From: Pseudomonas sp. MH9.2
Lineage (GTDB): Bacteria > Pseudomonadota > Gammaproteobacteria > Pseudomonadales > Pseudomonadaceae
Reading direction: 5' to 3'
Length of the DNA stretch: 64,000 nt
Assembly (NCBI RefSeq): GCF_034353875.1
Contig: NZ_CP133784.1
Coordinates: forward strand, 5,298,501-5,362,500
Part shown: piece by piece, positions 8,834-18,365 of the stretch
Layout: every line of letters starts with the position of its first letter
Position numbering within the stretch: the stretch's first letter is position 1
Notes under the pieces: model-generated
Told to the model about the DNA's origin: nothing
The model's input: the letters and a program-made list of their open reading frames with translations, nothing else
The model's database searches: none
Made by a program: the position numbers and the translations under genes

Positions 8834-9073
8834 TTAAGCCTCTGGCGCCTGGTCGTCGAGCCTGTGTGCGACACTACTGCCAAGCCGCAGGGCGAGCCGG
8901 ATGATGTCGTGAATGCCGAACTGGCGCAGCGCTGGCCGACGACTTCTGGCTGTGTCGGCGGCATCGCAGGCCTCGTTCCATGCTTTGCGTTTCTTGCGGC
9001 GCGCTCGCAGGCCATCAACCAACATCGTTCGCTCGGCGTCGTTCAGTCCGTCAACAGAGGCATGGCTTTTCAT
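8834..9073 (-). CDS. Small basic protein of unknown function
   Basis: 79 residues, starting at ATG 9073 with ACGGAGG upstream. It is rich in Arg, Lys and Ala (LRARRKKRKAWNEACDAAD) with a helical, charged N-terminal half and a C-terminal DDQAPEA. I do not recognise the family. Surrounded by transposon debris, it could be an accessory gene of a lost element. No membrane segment or signal peptide. Confidence 0.45.
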   Translation of the reverse strand: MKSHASVDGLNDAERTMLVDGLRARRKKRKAWNEACDAADTARSRRPALRQFGIHDIIRLALRLGSSVAHRLDDQAPEA

Positions 9074-9298
9074 GCGGCCTCCGTGACAGCCATTGCTGTA
9101 TTGGAAAGCTTTGCACTTTCATTTCCTGCTTGATCTGCCAGGCAATGACTCGCTTCATGGCCGTCGCTGTAGCGTCTTGCAATCAGGCTTCTTTGAACAG
9201 AACTTCGTCGAAGTTGCTGCCAACCCCCGGTGTCAGGCTAGTTGTCGCCTGAGCTGATTTATCAAAACGATAGATCGGGGGCGTCAAAGAGAGCTGCA

Positions 9299-9799
9299 AT
9301 GTCGAGTTATTCACCTGAGCGTAAAGCTGCCCTTATCAACAAATTACTGCCGCCGCAAAACATGTCTGTGGCCGAGTTGTCTCGTCAAGAAGGCATCACG
9401 CCAGCCACCCTATATGCTTGGCGCGCCAAACTCAAAGCTGGAAGCGCAGTGGTGCCCGGAGATAAAAACAACGCCGATGACTGGCCAGCCGAAGCCAAGT
9501 TTGCGGCGGTATTGCATGCCGCTACGTTGAGCGAGATTGAGCTCAGCGAATACTGTCGCAGCAAGGGTTTGTACCCCGAGTAAATCAGCGCCTGGCGCCA
9601 AGCCTGCATCACCGGCCAGATGTCCGCCAAAGCACAGCTCAAGGCTGAGCGTGATCAGGCGCGTGCCGACAAGAAACGCATCGCCGAGCTGGAGCGCGAA
9701 CTGCGTCGTAAAGATAAGGCACTGGCAGAAACCGCCGCGATCTTGGTGCTGCGAAAAAAGATGAATACCTTCTGGGGAAGCGACAGCGAGGACGTTTGA
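9299..9799 (+). pseudogene. IS3-family OrfA with nonsense codon (copy 1)
   Basis: Helix-turn-helix protein SVAELSRQEGITPATLYAWR with a C-terminal leucine-rich coiled coil (IAELERELRRKDKALAETA). A TAA at 9581-9583 stands where copy 2 has CAA, truncating the protein after 94 residues. The frame then continues unchanged to 9799. The heptamer AAAAAAG at 9754-9760 is in the phase used by IS3 elements for -1 frameshifting into orfB. Confidence 0.8.
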
Positions 9800-10850
9800 C
9801 CTCGCTGCCAGAACGGCAACAACTCGTTGAACGCTTTAACCATGCCGTCGCTTCTGGTGCGCACAAGGCGATTGCCAGCGAAGAGATCGGGCTGTCGCTG
9901 CGCAGCCTGCAACGCTGGGCGCTGACACCTGTTATGCAGGCCGATGTGCGCACCACCACGCTACGGACACAGCCGCCGAACGCCCTGAGTGAGCAAGGCG
10001 CGGCGCGATCTTGGCGGTCTGCAACAGCGCGCCATTCGCCAGCTTGCCACCCAGCCAGATCGTGCCTAGGCTGGCCGATCAGGGCCGTTACCTGGCCTCG
10101 GAGGCGACCTTTTACCGCGTCCTGAAAGCGGCCGGTCAGCAGCACAAACGCGGCCGCAGCCATGCGTCACAGAAGCACGCCGCACCGACCACGCACCGCG
10201 CAACGACGGCCAATCAGGTCTGGTCGTGGGACATCACCTACCTACCATCGCCGGTGTGCGGCAAGTACTACTACCTGTATTTGGTCGAGGATATTTACAG
10301 CCGCAAGGGCGTGGGCTGGGAGGTTTACGAAGAAGAAAGTGGCGCGCACGCGTCCGCCCTGATGGAGCGCACCGTGCTGAACGAACGCTGCGTCGGGAAG
10401 CCTTTGGTGCTTCACTCGGACAACGGCGCGCCGATGAAATCGTCGACGTTGTTGAGCAAATTGTACGATTTAGGCATCACCCCGTCGCGCGGACGGCCAC
10501 GGGTAAGCAACGACAATCCGTATTCAGAATCGCTGTTTAGAACCCTGAAATACTGCCCGCAATGGCCCAAGGACGGCTTTGCAGATTTGGACGCTGCTCG
10601 CTGCTGGGTGCGCGATTTTATCCGCTGGTACAATCACGAACACCGCCACAGCCGGATCCGCTTCGTAACCCCTGCGCAGCGTCATCGCGGTGAGGATCAA
10701 GAGGTACTGGCCAAGCGTCATGCGCTGTACCAGCAAGCCCGCAATCAACACCCGCATCGCTGGTCGGGCGCCACGCGAAATTGGCAGCCCATCGGGGCCG
10801 TCACGCTCAACCCAGAGAGGGAGCAACCGGCACTGAAAATGGCGGCATAA
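9796..10850 (+). pseudogene. IS3-family OrfB integrase domain, frameshifted (copy 1)
   Basis: The N-terminal part (IASEEIGLSLRSLQRWALTP) is in one frame. From about 10000 the sequence continues in another frame with the intact rve catalytic core: WSWDITYLP (first Asp), LHSDNGAPMKS (second Asp) and NPYSESLFRTLK (Glu). Comparison with copy 2 at 47.4 kb places a one-base insertion near 9993-10003. All DDE residues are retained here, unlike copy 2. Confidence 0.8.
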
Positions 10851-11001
10851 AAAACACGGCTGAGGCGACAAATACCTTGCAAAAGGCCGCCAATTGGCCG
10901 CTATTATCGCGAATCCATTGGCAGCTGATATGTATTGACCCGTCAACCCCAAGAGGCTGGCGATTGCAAGTCAGTGGGTTTTCAAACGCGAGTCACTACA
11001 A

Positions 11002-11688
11002 CTACTGGCCGGAGCTCGGCAAGGGCACGCCAGACTCCGCCAGGATGCGGTAAGTGCAGCGGCGATCGCCAGCGAGGAAGTGCTCGACGCGCTCAACCGT
11101 GACACCTACGCCGAGAACCGCACGGAACAGCGTCAGTTCGCCGCCGCAGAGCTTGGCGCAAAGGTGCGCTGCTTTGGCGATCGCACAGTGATTCTCGACG
11201 AGTTCGATCGCCCCATTCCGGGCCGGGCTGCACTCGGCCATAAAGCCTTCCTCACGGCGGATCCTGACCAGTGCGGCGACGCGCTGGGCTAGTGGCAGAT
11301 CCGGGCTGGGCATCTGTGCGCGATAGGCGACCACCTGTTGGCGCGTCCATTCGTCGGTGAGTTGTTCCAGGCCTTCTTCGCCGAAGACGCTCTGAACCAC
11401 CTGCAGCATGCCAACCGCGAGCTGGGCGTGGCGATCCGGGAATCGCCCATGGGCCTCGGCTGTCAGCTGCCAAATACGTGCAGGTCGTCCCAGTTTGCGC
11501 TGCTCGTCGCTGAACTCGACCAAACCCTCTGCGTTCAGGACGGAAAGGTGCTGGCGCACGGCCATAGCCGTGACGGCCAACTGTTGCGCTAGTGCAGCGG
11601 TCGACTGAGCCCCGTCCCTCTTGAGCAGGAATAGGATGCGATCGCGACCGGAACCGGGCTCTGACGCGCTCACGCTGGCAGCTTGCAT
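11002..11688 (-). CDS. sufR: SufR-like iron-sulfur responsive repressor
   Basis: 228 residues. The N-terminal winged helix (STAALAQQLAVTAMAVRQHL, then LGRPARIWQL) matches the SufR/DeoR-like group. The C-terminal half carries a Cys set like that which binds the cluster in SufR proteins: MAECSPARN, ENHCAIAKAAHLCAKLCGGE and DRRCTYRI. It is divergent from the suf array, with two palindromes between, so repression of suf and of itself, relieved on cluster loss, is the natural inference. I prefer ATG 11688, behind AGAGAAG, over a GTG at 11706. Classic SufR is cyanobacterial; enterobacteria use IscR instead. Confidence 0.8.
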   Translation of the reverse strand: MQAASVSASEPGSGRDRILFLLKRDGAQSTAALAQQLAVTAMAVRQHLSVLNAEGLVEFSDEQRKLGRPARIWQLTAEAHGRFPDRHAQLAVGMLQVVQSVFGEEGLEQLTDEWTRQQVVAYRAQMPSPDLPLAQRVAALVRIRREEGFMAECSPARNGAIELVENHCAIAKAAHLCAKLCGGELTLFRAVLGVGVTVERVEHFLAGDRRCTYRILAESGVPLPSSGQ

Positions 11689-11768
11689 AGTCGCTTCTCT
11701 TTTCACTCATTTTGAAAACACATTATTGACAATTTATGGGCTTTGGTCTAGGGATTATTTTAGATTGT

Positions 11769-11782
11769 AAAGTAATTACTTT
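11769..11782. promoter_or_regulatory. Perfect palindrome in suf control region, site 1
   Basis: AAAGTAATTACTTT is a perfect 14-bp palindrome built from AAAGTA and TACTTT half sites. It covers the likely -35 region of a promoter whose -10 hexamer is TACAAT at 11798-11803. Likely operator for the divergent SufR-like repressor (inferred). Confidence 0.6.
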
Positions 11783-11797
11783 CGAAAAGACTTAAGA

Positions 11798-11803
11798 TAC
11801 AAT
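11798..11803 (+). promoter_or_regulatory. Candidate -10 box for the suf array
   Basis: TACAAT is a good sigma-70 -10 hexamer about 130 bp upstream of the first suf gene. The matching -35 region (about 11775-11781) is weak, as expected for a regulated promoter. The hexamer is bracketed by two palindromes. Confidence 0.4.
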
Positions 11804-11804
11804 C

Positions 11805-11818
11805 TACTTTGCAAAGTA
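11805..11818. promoter_or_regulatory. Perfect palindrome in suf control region, site 2
   Basis: TACTTTGCAAAGTA is a perfect 14-bp palindrome using the same half sites as site 1 in the opposite order. It starts 36 bp after site 1, immediately downstream of the candidate -10 box. A repressor bound here would block initiation. Confidence 0.6.
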
Positions 11819-11931
11819 TCTTATAGCCCCGCTGGGCAATCGGCGAGTGCGTTGATGACGCCATCACCCGCTAGGATCCGCGCGCGGTGGTGTCGCACGC
11901 TCCGCCGCGCCGCAATAAGTAGGAGGAACCA

Positions 11932-12264
11932 ATGGCAATCACTTTGACGGAAAAAGCAGCGAAACAAATCCAGGCGCAACTGGCGAAGAACGGCAAGGGC
12001 TTGGGTCTGCGCTTGGGTGTGAAAAAAGTCGGCTGTTCCGGCCTTGCATACACATTCGACTACGCCGACGAAGTTCGGGCTGGAGACCATGTGTTCGAGT
12101 CGCATGACGCGATGCTGGTGGTGGATGCTGTCAGCCTGCCATTTCTTGACGGCTCAGACGTTGATTTCGTCAAGGAAGGATTCAATGAGAGTTTCAAGTT
12201 CAATAATCCCAACGCCGCGAGTGAGTGCGGCTGTGGTGAGAGCTTCAATCTGAAAGGTATTTAA
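11932..12264 (+). CDS. A-type iron-sulfur carrier (SufA/IscA-like)
   Basis: 110 residues with the three invariant cysteines of the HesB/IscA family at Cys35 (VGCSG), Cys99 and Cys101 (ECGCGESF). Such proteins receive clusters from a scaffold and hand them to apo-targets in the cytoplasm. It has a strong ribosome-binding site (TAGGAGG) and is first in the suf array, 89 bp ahead of sufB. A second A-type protein, ErpA-like, closes the island at 31256. Confidence 0.92.
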   Translation: MAITLTEKAAKQIQAQLAKNGKGLGLRLGVKKVGCSGLAYTFDYADEVRAGDHVFESHDAMLVVDAVSLPFLDGSDVDFVKEGFNESFKFNNPNAASECGCGESFNLKGI

Positions 12265-12352
12265 CCAACACTTCGCCCCAGTAGTCGCAAAGTGACCGCT
12301 GGGGGCGGGCAGGAATGCCGCATGGGTGAGAGTTAATACTATCGAGGTAAAC

Positions 12353-13789
12353 ATGAGTGCGGTATTGCAAAACCTGGTCAATCAACCCTACAAGCATGGT
12401 TTCGTCACCGAAATCGAGTCGGATGTCGCGCCGAAGGGCCTGAATGAAAACATGATTCGCCTGATTTCGAGCAAGAAAAATGAGCCCGAGTGGCTGCTCG
12501 AATTTCGCCTCAAGTCGTACCAGGCATGGCTCAAGATGACTGAGCCTGAGTGGCAAAATTGTCACTATCCGAAGATCGATTACCAGGCGATTAGCTATTA
12601 CGCCGCGCCCAAGATCAAAGCGAAGTTAAACAGTTTGGACGAGGTCGATCCCGAGTTGCTGCGTACCTTCGAGAAGCTTGGCGTGCCCCTGCATGAGCGC
12701 ATGGCGCTGGCGGGCGTTGCGGTCGATGTGATTTTTGACAGTGTCTCGGTAGCCACCACCTACAAACACAAGCTGGCCGAGGTCGGCGTCATTTTTTGCT
12801 CGATGTCGGAAGCGGTGCTGGAGCATCCCGAGCTGGTCAAGAAGTATCTCGGTAGCGTGGTTCCCAGCGGCGATAACTTTTACGCCGCGCTCAACTCGGC
12901 GGTATTCACCGATGGCTCGTTTTGTTTTATTCCCAAGGGCGTCAAGTGCCCTATGGATTTGTCGACCTACTTCCGCATCAACACCGAGGAGTCAGGGCAA
13001 TTCGAGCGCACGCTGATCATTGCCGAGGAGGGGGCATCCGTGTCCTACCTGGAGGGTTGTACTGCCCCAGCGTTCAGCACCAATCAGCTCCATGCGGCGG
13101 TGGTCGAACTGGTCGCCCTCGACGACGCCGACATCAAGTATTCAACGGTGCAGAACTGGTATGCGGGTGACGAAAACGGCGTCGGTGGCATTTACAACTT
13201 CGTGACCAAACGAGGCCTTGCGAAAGGTGTCAACTCGCGTATTTCGTGGACCCAGGTCGAGACCGGTGCGGCGATTACCTGGAAGTATCCCTCGGTGGTT
13301 TTGCTGGGCGACAACTCGATTGGTGAGTTCTATTCGGTCGCGGTGACCAATAACTATCAGCAAGCCGACACCGGCACCAAGATGATCCACATTGGCAAAA
13401 ATACGCGCAGCACGATTGTCAGCAAAGGCATTTCCGCAGGCAAGTCGAACAACAGCTACCGTGGGCTGGTCAAGGTTGCGGCCAGTGCGACCGGTGCACG
13501 CAATTATTCGCAATGCGACTCGATGCTGATTGGCGAGGAATGCGGCGCCAACACCTTCCCCTATATCCAGGTGCTTAACAACAGCGCCCAGGTTGAGCAC
13601 GAGGCGTCAACCTCGAAGATCGGTGAAGACCAGATGTTTTACTTTGCCCAGCGCGGTGTCGATGCCGAGGGAGCGGTCTCGATGATCATCAATGGCTTCT
13701 GTAAAGACGTATTTCAACAATTACCACTGGAGTTTGCGGTCGAGGCGACCAATCTCCTCAGTTTCAAACTTGAAGGAAGTGTCGGATGA
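12353..13789 (+). CDS. sufB: SufB, Fe-S scaffold subunit
   Basis: 478 residues, full length for SufB, the beta-helical scaffold on which the SufBC2D complex builds a cluster with SufS-derived sulfur. Diagnostic stretches include [25 protein letters not shown] and the conserved C-terminal [21 protein letters not shown] 12353 is chosen because CGAGG sits correctly upstream; an earlier in-frame start lacks one. The stop overlaps the sufC start by 4 bp (ATGA), so the two are translationally coupled. Confidence 0.95.
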   Translation: MSAVLQNLVNQPYKHGFVTEIESDVAPKGLNENMIRLISSKKNEPEWLLEFRLKSYQAWLKMTEPEWQNCHYPKIDYQAISYYAAPKIKAKLNSLDEVDPELLRTFEKLGVPLHERMALAGVAVDVIFDSVSVATTYKHKLAEVGVIFCSMSEAVLEHPELVKKYLGSVVPSGDNFYAALNSAVFTDGSFCFIPKGVKCPMDLSTYFRINTEESGQFERTLIIAEEGASVSYLEGCTAPAFSTNQLHAAVVELVALDDADIKYSTVQNWYAGDENGVGGIYNFVTKRGLAKGVNSRISWTQVETGAAITWKYPSVVLLGDNSIGEFYSVAVTNNYQQADTGTKMIHIGKNTRSTIVSKGISAGKSNNSYRGLVKVAASATGARNYSQCDSMLIGEECGANTFPYIQVLNNSAQVEHEASTSKIGEDQMFYFAQRGVDAEGAVSMIINGFCKDVFQQLPLEFAVEATNLLSFKLEGSVG

Positions 13790-14580
13790 TTTACCCAGAC
13801 AGCAAGATTTTGCTCGAAGTGCGTGGACTATGCGCAACCGTGAATGGCATCGAAATTCTGAAGGATCTTGACTTCACGGTGAAGAGCGGCGAGATCCACG
13901 CCATCATGGGCCAAAACGGTTCCGGCAAGAGCACCTTCGCCAAGGTACTCGCGGGCCACCCTGCCTATGAAGTGACGGGCGGCACCGTGCTGTTCGAAGG
14001 CAAGAACCTGTTTGAGCTGAAACCCGAAGAGCGCGCGCAAGCCGGATTTTTTCTGGCCTTTCAGTACCCGATCGAGGTGCCCGGCGTCGGTAACGGCCAG
14101 TTTCTGCGCCTGACTTACAACACAATCCACAAACAGCGCGGCAAGGACGAGCTCGACCCGCTTGAGTTTGACGACTTCGTGCGCGAAAAGATGAAGCTGC
14201 TGGAAATGAGTCCCGATTTCCTTGACCGCAGCGTCAACGCAGGTTTCTCCGGTGGCGAAAAGAAGCGCAACGAAATACTGCAGATGGCGTTGTTAGAGCC
14301 GCGCGTGGCGGTCCTAGATGAGACCGATTCCGGCCTGGACATCGACGCTCTCAGAATTGTCGCCCAAGGCGTCAACCAGCTTTCCACCAAGGACAATGCG
14401 ATTGTGATGGTGACGCACTATCAGCGTCTGCTGAACTATATCGTGCCCGACTACGTGCACGTGATGGAAGGCGGACGCATCATCAAGACCGGCGGCAAGG
14501 CGCTGGCACTGGAGCTTGAGACGCGCGGCTACGAGTGGGTTAGCGCCGAGCACAAGGCTGAAGCGAGTGTGCCCGCATGA
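13786..14580 (+). CDS. sufC: SufC, ABC-type ATPase of the SUF scaffold
   Basis: 264 residues with Walker [10 protein letters not shown], the signature [11 protein letters not shown] and Walker [13 protein letters not shown], all intact. SufC is soluble: its ATP-driven dimerisation remodels SufB-SufD. It is coupled by 4-bp overlaps both to sufB upstream and sufD downstream, as in other sufBCD operons. Confidence 0.95.
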   Translation: MIYPDSKILLEVRGLCATVNGIEILKDLDFTVKSGEIHAIMGQNGSGKSTFAKVLAGHPAYEVTGGTVLFEGKNLFELKPEERAQAGFFLAFQYPIEVPGVGNGQFLRLTYNTIHKQRGKDELDPLEFDDFVREKMKLLEMSPDFLDRSVNAGFSGGEKKRNEILQMALLEPRVAVLDETDSGLDIDALRIVAQGVNQLSTKDNAIVMVTHYQRLLNYIVPDYVHVMEGGRIIKTGGKALALELETRGYEWVSAEHKAEASVPA

Positions 14581-15914
14581 GTGCAGCCACCACACCGACT
14601 CCGGCGATTGCCGGGCCTTATCTGGAAAGCCTTTTGGCAGGACAGCCGCAGCAGGCGGCGAGTCCCTCGGCGTGGCTCAAGGCGCTGCGTGCGGAGGCGG
14701 TCGAGCGCGTGGGCGTGTTGAAACTTCCAACCACGCGAGACGAGGAGTGGCGCTTTACCGATATTTCTCTACTCAGCAAGACCTCGTTTGCGTCAGCGCT
14801 CAGTGCCACTTGTCTGGAGGCGGCAGATGTTGCTCACTTTTTTATTGAAGAAGCGAACACCCGACTGGTGTTTGTTGATGGTATCTATGCGCCGCAGTTG
14901 TCCAGTGCGAGTACCGACAGCAGCGTGGTGGTGTCCAACCTGACGGCAGCGATGGCAACGCACGCGGCGGTAATCAAGCCGCATCTCGGCCAGCATGCAC
15001 CATTTAGCAAGGATGCATTCGCCGCGCAAAATACCGCATTTCTGCACGATGCCGCAGTGGTCATCGTCCCGCGTGACGTATCGGTGGCAGCCCCAGTCCA
15101 TTTGCTGTTTATTGCGACCCAAAAAGATGTTGTGAGCACGCCGCGTTGCCTGGTGCTTGCCGAGGCGGGCAGCGCCGTAACAGTGATCGAGGATTACGTT
15201 GTGTTGTACCAGCCGCGTTGGCAAGAAGATGCCCACTTCACCAATGCTGTCACCGAAGTCGTACTGAAAGACAATGCGCATGTGACGCACATCCGGGTTC
15301 AGCGCGAAGGCAGTCAAGCGTTTCATATTGCAAACTGTTCGGTGTCGCTCGGGCGCGCCAGCAATTACCAGTCGGTGAGCGTCGCGCTGGGCGCGCGCAT
15401 TTCACGCTACAACCTGAACGTGCTGCAAACGGCAGAGGGCGCCACCTGTGCGCTTGACGGATTGACGCTGATCTCCGGCAGGCAACTGGCCGACACCCAT
15501 AGCTGCATGGACCATGCCCATGCCCACGGCAGCAGCCGCCAACTGCACAAATGCATCATCGGCGGCAGTGCCCATGCGGTCTTCAACGGCAAGGTTATGG
15601 TGCGCGAAGGCGCGCAGCGTACCGACGCCCAGCAGTCAAATCGCAATCTACTGTTGACCGCGAAGGCGCACATCGATACCAAGCCGCAGCTGGAGATTTT
15701 TGCTTCTGACGTCAAGTGCACGCATGGTGCGACCGTTGGCCAGCTCGACAGCGAGGAGGTGTTTTATCTGCAAAGCCGCGGGCTGACCGAGGTCGCTGCC
15801 CGTAACCTGCTGACCTATGCGTTTGGCGCCGAGATCATCGACCGCATCCCTATCGCATCACTCAAGCGGCAACTCGAGCAGGCGGTGCTCGAACAAACTG
15901 GAAGCATGCCATGA
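14577..15914 (+). CDS. sufD: SufD, Fe-S scaffold subunit
   Basis: 445 residues, homologous to SufB and paired with it in the SufBC2D complex, where it is linked to iron entry. Recognisable features are the N-terminal TTRDEEWRFTDISLL and the C-terminal region with SDVKCTHGATVGQLDSEEVF and YLQSRGL. ATGA overlap with sufC and with sufS downstream indicates one tightly coupled translation unit. Confidence 0.93.
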   Translation: MSAATTPTPAIAGPYLESLLAGQPQQAASPSAWLKALRAEAVERVGVLKLPTTRDEEWRFTDISLLSKTSFASALSATCLEAADVAHFFIEEANTRLVFVDGIYAPQLSSASTDSSVVVSNLTAAMATHAAVIKPHLGQHAPFSKDAFAAQNTAFLHDAAVVIVPRDVSVAAPVHLLFIATQKDVVSTPRCLVLAEAGSAVTVIEDYVVLYQPRWQEDAHFTNAVTEVVLKDNAHVTHIRVQREGSQAFHIANCSVSLGRASNYQSVSVALGARISRYNLNVLQTAEGATCALDGLTLISGRQLADTHSCMDHAHAHGSSRQLHKCIIGGSAHAVFNGKVMVREGAQRTDAQQSNRNLLLTAKAHIDTKPQLEIFASDVKCTHGATVGQLDSEEVFYLQSRGLTEVAARNLLTYAFGAEIIDRIPIASLKRQLEQAVLEQTGSMP

Positions 15915-17176
15915 ACGCCCTTCAGACTGCACGCAAAGTACCAACGGCGCCATGCCTCGACGTAGAGCGGATTCGTGCCGATTTTCCGATCCTCAAGCTG
16001 CAGGTCAACGGCAAGCCGCTGGTCTACCTCGACAACGCGGCGTCGAGCCAGATGCCGCAGCAGGTGATTGATCGCATGGTGCGTTATCAGACCACGCAGC
16101 ACGCCAATATCAATCGTGCAGTGCATACCCTGTCAGAGATCGCGACCAACGAATACGAGGAAGCACGGCGCAAGTTGCAGCATTTCATCCATGCGCGTGA
16201 AGAACGCGAAGTGATCTTCACCAGCGGCACCACCGAAGCCATCAATCTGGTGATGCACGGCTACGGCCGCAAGTTCATTGGGCCCGGCGACGAAATTATC
16301 CTGACCACGCTCGAGCACCATTCAAACATTGTCCCGTGGCAGATGCTGGCGGAGGAAAAAGGCGCGACGATTCGTGTGGTACCGATTAACGACGCTGGCG
16401 AGCTACTCATAGACGAATACGAAAAGCTATTTAACGAGCGCACCAAATTTGTTGGCGTGATGCACGTCTCGAACGCACTGGGCACGATCAACCCGATCAA
16501 GCAGATGATCGCCTTGGCCCATGCTCGCGGCGTGCCGGTGCCGGTGCTGGTCGATGGGGCGCAGGCCGCACCGCACATGCAGGTTGATGTGCAGGATCTG
16601 GACTGCGACTTTTACGCGTTTTCGGGTCACAAGCTGTGCGGCCCGACCGGCATCGGCGTTCTCTACGGCAAGGCTGCGTTATTAGAGCGGATGCAGCCCT
16701 TCAAGGGCGGCGGCGACATGATTTTGTCGGTCACCTTTGAAAAGACCACCTACAACACGATTCCGCATAAATTCGAGGCCGGTACACCGCCGATTGCGGC
16801 TGCGATCGGACTGGGTGCCGCCATTGATTATCTGTCTGCCATCGGCATGGGCGCCATACGCGAGCACGAGATGACCTTGCTCGACTACGCCAGCGAGCAG
16901 ATGGTTCGACTGCCAGGCGTGCGCATTATCGGCACCGCCCGCGACAAGGCCTCGGTCATATCGTTCATCGTCGACGATGTGCACCCGCATGACCTGGGGA
17001 CCCTGCTCAACCAGGAGGGCGTCGCAGTGCGTACCGGACATCATTGCGCGCAGCCGGTGATGCAGCGCTTCAAGGTGCCTGCAACGTCACGCGCTTCGTT
17101 TGCGTTTTACAACACCCTGGCAGAAGTTGATGCGCTGATCGCTGGCATCCGCACCGTACAGAAGGTGTTTTCATAA
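15911..17176 (+). CDS. sufS: SufS, group II cysteine desulfurase
   Basis: 421 residues, PLP-dependent aminotransferase fold. The Schiff-base lysine is Lys241 in SGHKLCGPTG and the persulfide cysteine is Cys379 in RTGHHCAQP, both in family context. YLDNAASSQMP is the usual N-terminal motif. It removes sulfur from cysteine for cluster assembly. The next gene is SufU-like rather than sufE, so sulfur is expected to pass through SufU. The stop overlaps the sufU start (TAATG). Confidence 0.95.
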   Translation: MNALQTARKVPTAPCLDVERIRADFPILKLQVNGKPLVYLDNAASSQMPQQVIDRMVRYQTTQHANINRAVHTLSEIATNEYEEARRKLQHFIHAREEREVIFTSGTTEAINLVMHGYGRKFIGPGDEIILTTLEHHSNIVPWQMLAEEKGATIRVVPINDAGELLIDEYEKLFNERTKFVGVMHVSNALGTINPIKQMIALAHARGVPVPVLVDGAQAAPHMQVDVQDLDCDFYAFSGHKLCGPTGIGVLYGKAALLERMQPFKGGGDMILSVTFEKTTYNTIPHKFEAGTPPIAAAIGLGAAIDYLSAIGMGAIREHEMTLLDYASEQMVRLPGVRIIGTARDKASVISFIVDDVHPHDLGTLLNQEGVAVRTGHHCAQPVMQRFKVPATSRASFAFYNTLAEVDALIAGIRTVQKVFS

Positions 17177-17661
17177 TGGCCGATCCCAGAACTTTGTATC
17201 AAGAGGTCATCCTCGACCACAACAAGAAGCCGCGCAATTACGGCGCGCTCGCGCACGCGAACCACCACGCCGCGGGCCACAACCCGCTGTGTGGCGACCA
17301 TATCGACTTGGCGCTGCAACTCGGTGGCGAGTGCGTCGACGACATCGCATTTCAGGGTGAGGCATGCGCCATCTGCAAGGCGTCGGCGTCGATGATGACG
17401 GTGGCCATCAAAGGTAAGACCCGGGTTGAGGCGGAACTGCTGATTCAGGAATTTATCGATATGGCGACCGGCAAGCTCGATCTGAACGGCGATCACCACC
17501 TCGGACGGCTGATGGTTTTTGCCGGCATACGCGACCTGCCGGTGCGCTTCAAATGCGCAATTTTGCCGTGGCACACACTGCGCGCCGCATTCAGCGCCGT
17601 TGATAACATATCGACCGAGGCCGAGCATGATCCGATGCACATGACTATCGGTGATGCCTGA
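17176..17661 (+). CDS. sufU: SufU-like sulfur-transfer protein
   Basis: 161 residues of the IscU/SufU fold. Metal-ligand positions are present: Cys39 and Asp41 (NPLCGDH), Cys64 (GEACAICK) and Cys127 (RFKCAILPWH). SufU proteins of Gram-positives bind zinc and accept persulfide from SufS rather than acting as scaffold. A SufS-SufU pairing is unlike the SufS-SufE pair of enterobacteria. The C-terminal tail after LPWHTLR is longer than core SufU and ends HDPMHMTIGDA. Confidence 0.88.
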   Translation: MADPRTLYQEVILDHNKKPRNYGALAHANHHAAGHNPLCGDHIDLALQLGGECVDDIAFQGEACAICKASASMMTVAIKGKTRVEAELLIQEFIDMATGKLDLNGDHHLGRLMVFAGIRDLPVRFKCAILPWHTLRAAFSAVDNISTEAEHDPMHMTIGDA

Positions 17662-17763
17662 AGATGAAAATATTTTTCTTCAAAGAACGCAGAGATGTTT
17701 CAGGTTTGCTCCGTTCCTGCATTCCTTATCTGGGCCAATCCAACTTTGTATTGAGAGAAAGCG

Positions 17764-18009
17764 ATGCTGACAGCAACTGACTTACGAGGCTACATCCTGG
17801 ATGGCCTGCCAAGCGATCACATCGAAGTGCGCGGTGATGACGGACAGCACTTTGAAGCGGTGATCGTCAGCCCGCAATTCACCGGCAAGAACATGGTGCA
17901 GCAGCATCAACTGGTGTATCGGGCACTGGGCGAGCGCATGCGTTCAGAGATTCACGCGCTATCGATACGAACCTTCACGCCTGAAGCCTGGGTCAAAGAC
18001 GGCAACTAA
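17764..18009 (+). CDS. BolA/IbaG-family protein
   Basis: 81 residues of the BolA family, with the core IEVRGDDGQHFEAVIVS, FTGKNMVQQHQLVYRALGE and IHALSIRTFTP. These proteins pair with CGFS glutaredoxins to carry [2Fe-2S] clusters. The next gene is exactly such a glutaredoxin 19 bp downstream, which supports a functional pair. A second BolA-GrxD pair occurs at 24955-25622. Confidence 0.9.
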   Translation: MLTATDLRGYILDGLPSDHIEVRGDDGQHFEAVIVSPQFTGKNMVQQHQLVYRALGERMRSEIHALSIRTFTPEAWVKDGN

Positions 18010-18028
18010 ATCACTTTGGAGAATAATC

Positions 18029-18349
18029 ATGATGGATGTTCAGAAAAGAATTAACCAACAAGTAACGACGAACCCGGTTGTGCTGTACATGAAGGGCACG
18101 CCGCAGTTCCCACAGTGCGGCTTTTCTGGTGCGGCGATCAAGATGCTCAAGGCTTGTGGCGGGCCGGATCTCTTCACTGTGGACGTGCTGGCCGACCCGG
18201 AAATCCGCAATGGCATAAAATCCTACGCGAACTGGCCGACCATTCCGCAGCTTTATATCAAGGGCGAATTTGTCGGTGGTTCGGACATCATGCGCGAGAT
18301 GTTCGAGCAGGGTGAACTGCAAAAATTGCTGCAAGCAGCAGTGGAATAA
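18029..18349 (+). CDS. grxD: Monothiol CGFS glutaredoxin (first copy)
   Basis: 106 residues with the CGFS site at Cys30 (FPQCGFSGAA) and the glutathione-binding WPTIPQLYIKGEFVGGSD. It ligates a bridging [2Fe-2S] cluster with glutathione and, with BolA, acts as carrier. GGAG precedes ATG 18029. Confidence 0.93.
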   Translation: MMDVQKRINQQVTTNPVVLYMKGTPQFPQCGFSGAAIKMLKACGGPDLFTVDVLADPEIRNGIKSYANWPTIPQLYIKGEFVGGSDIMREMFEQGELQKLLQAAVE

Positions 18350-18365
18350 GTTTGAGAAAATTACC

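Larger units (their letters stand above)
9231..10881 (+). mobile_element. IS3-family insertion sequence, copy 1 (decayed)
   Basis: An element of about 1.65 kb with partly matching ends: TGTCAGGCTAGTTGTCGCCT on the left, and TGCAAGGTATTTGTCGCCT reading inward from the right. It carries overlapping orfA and orfB. A second copy of the same element lies at 46660-48310 in the same orientation. No clear target duplication flanks this copy. Both reading frames are damaged, so it cannot supply its own transposase. Confidence 0.75.
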
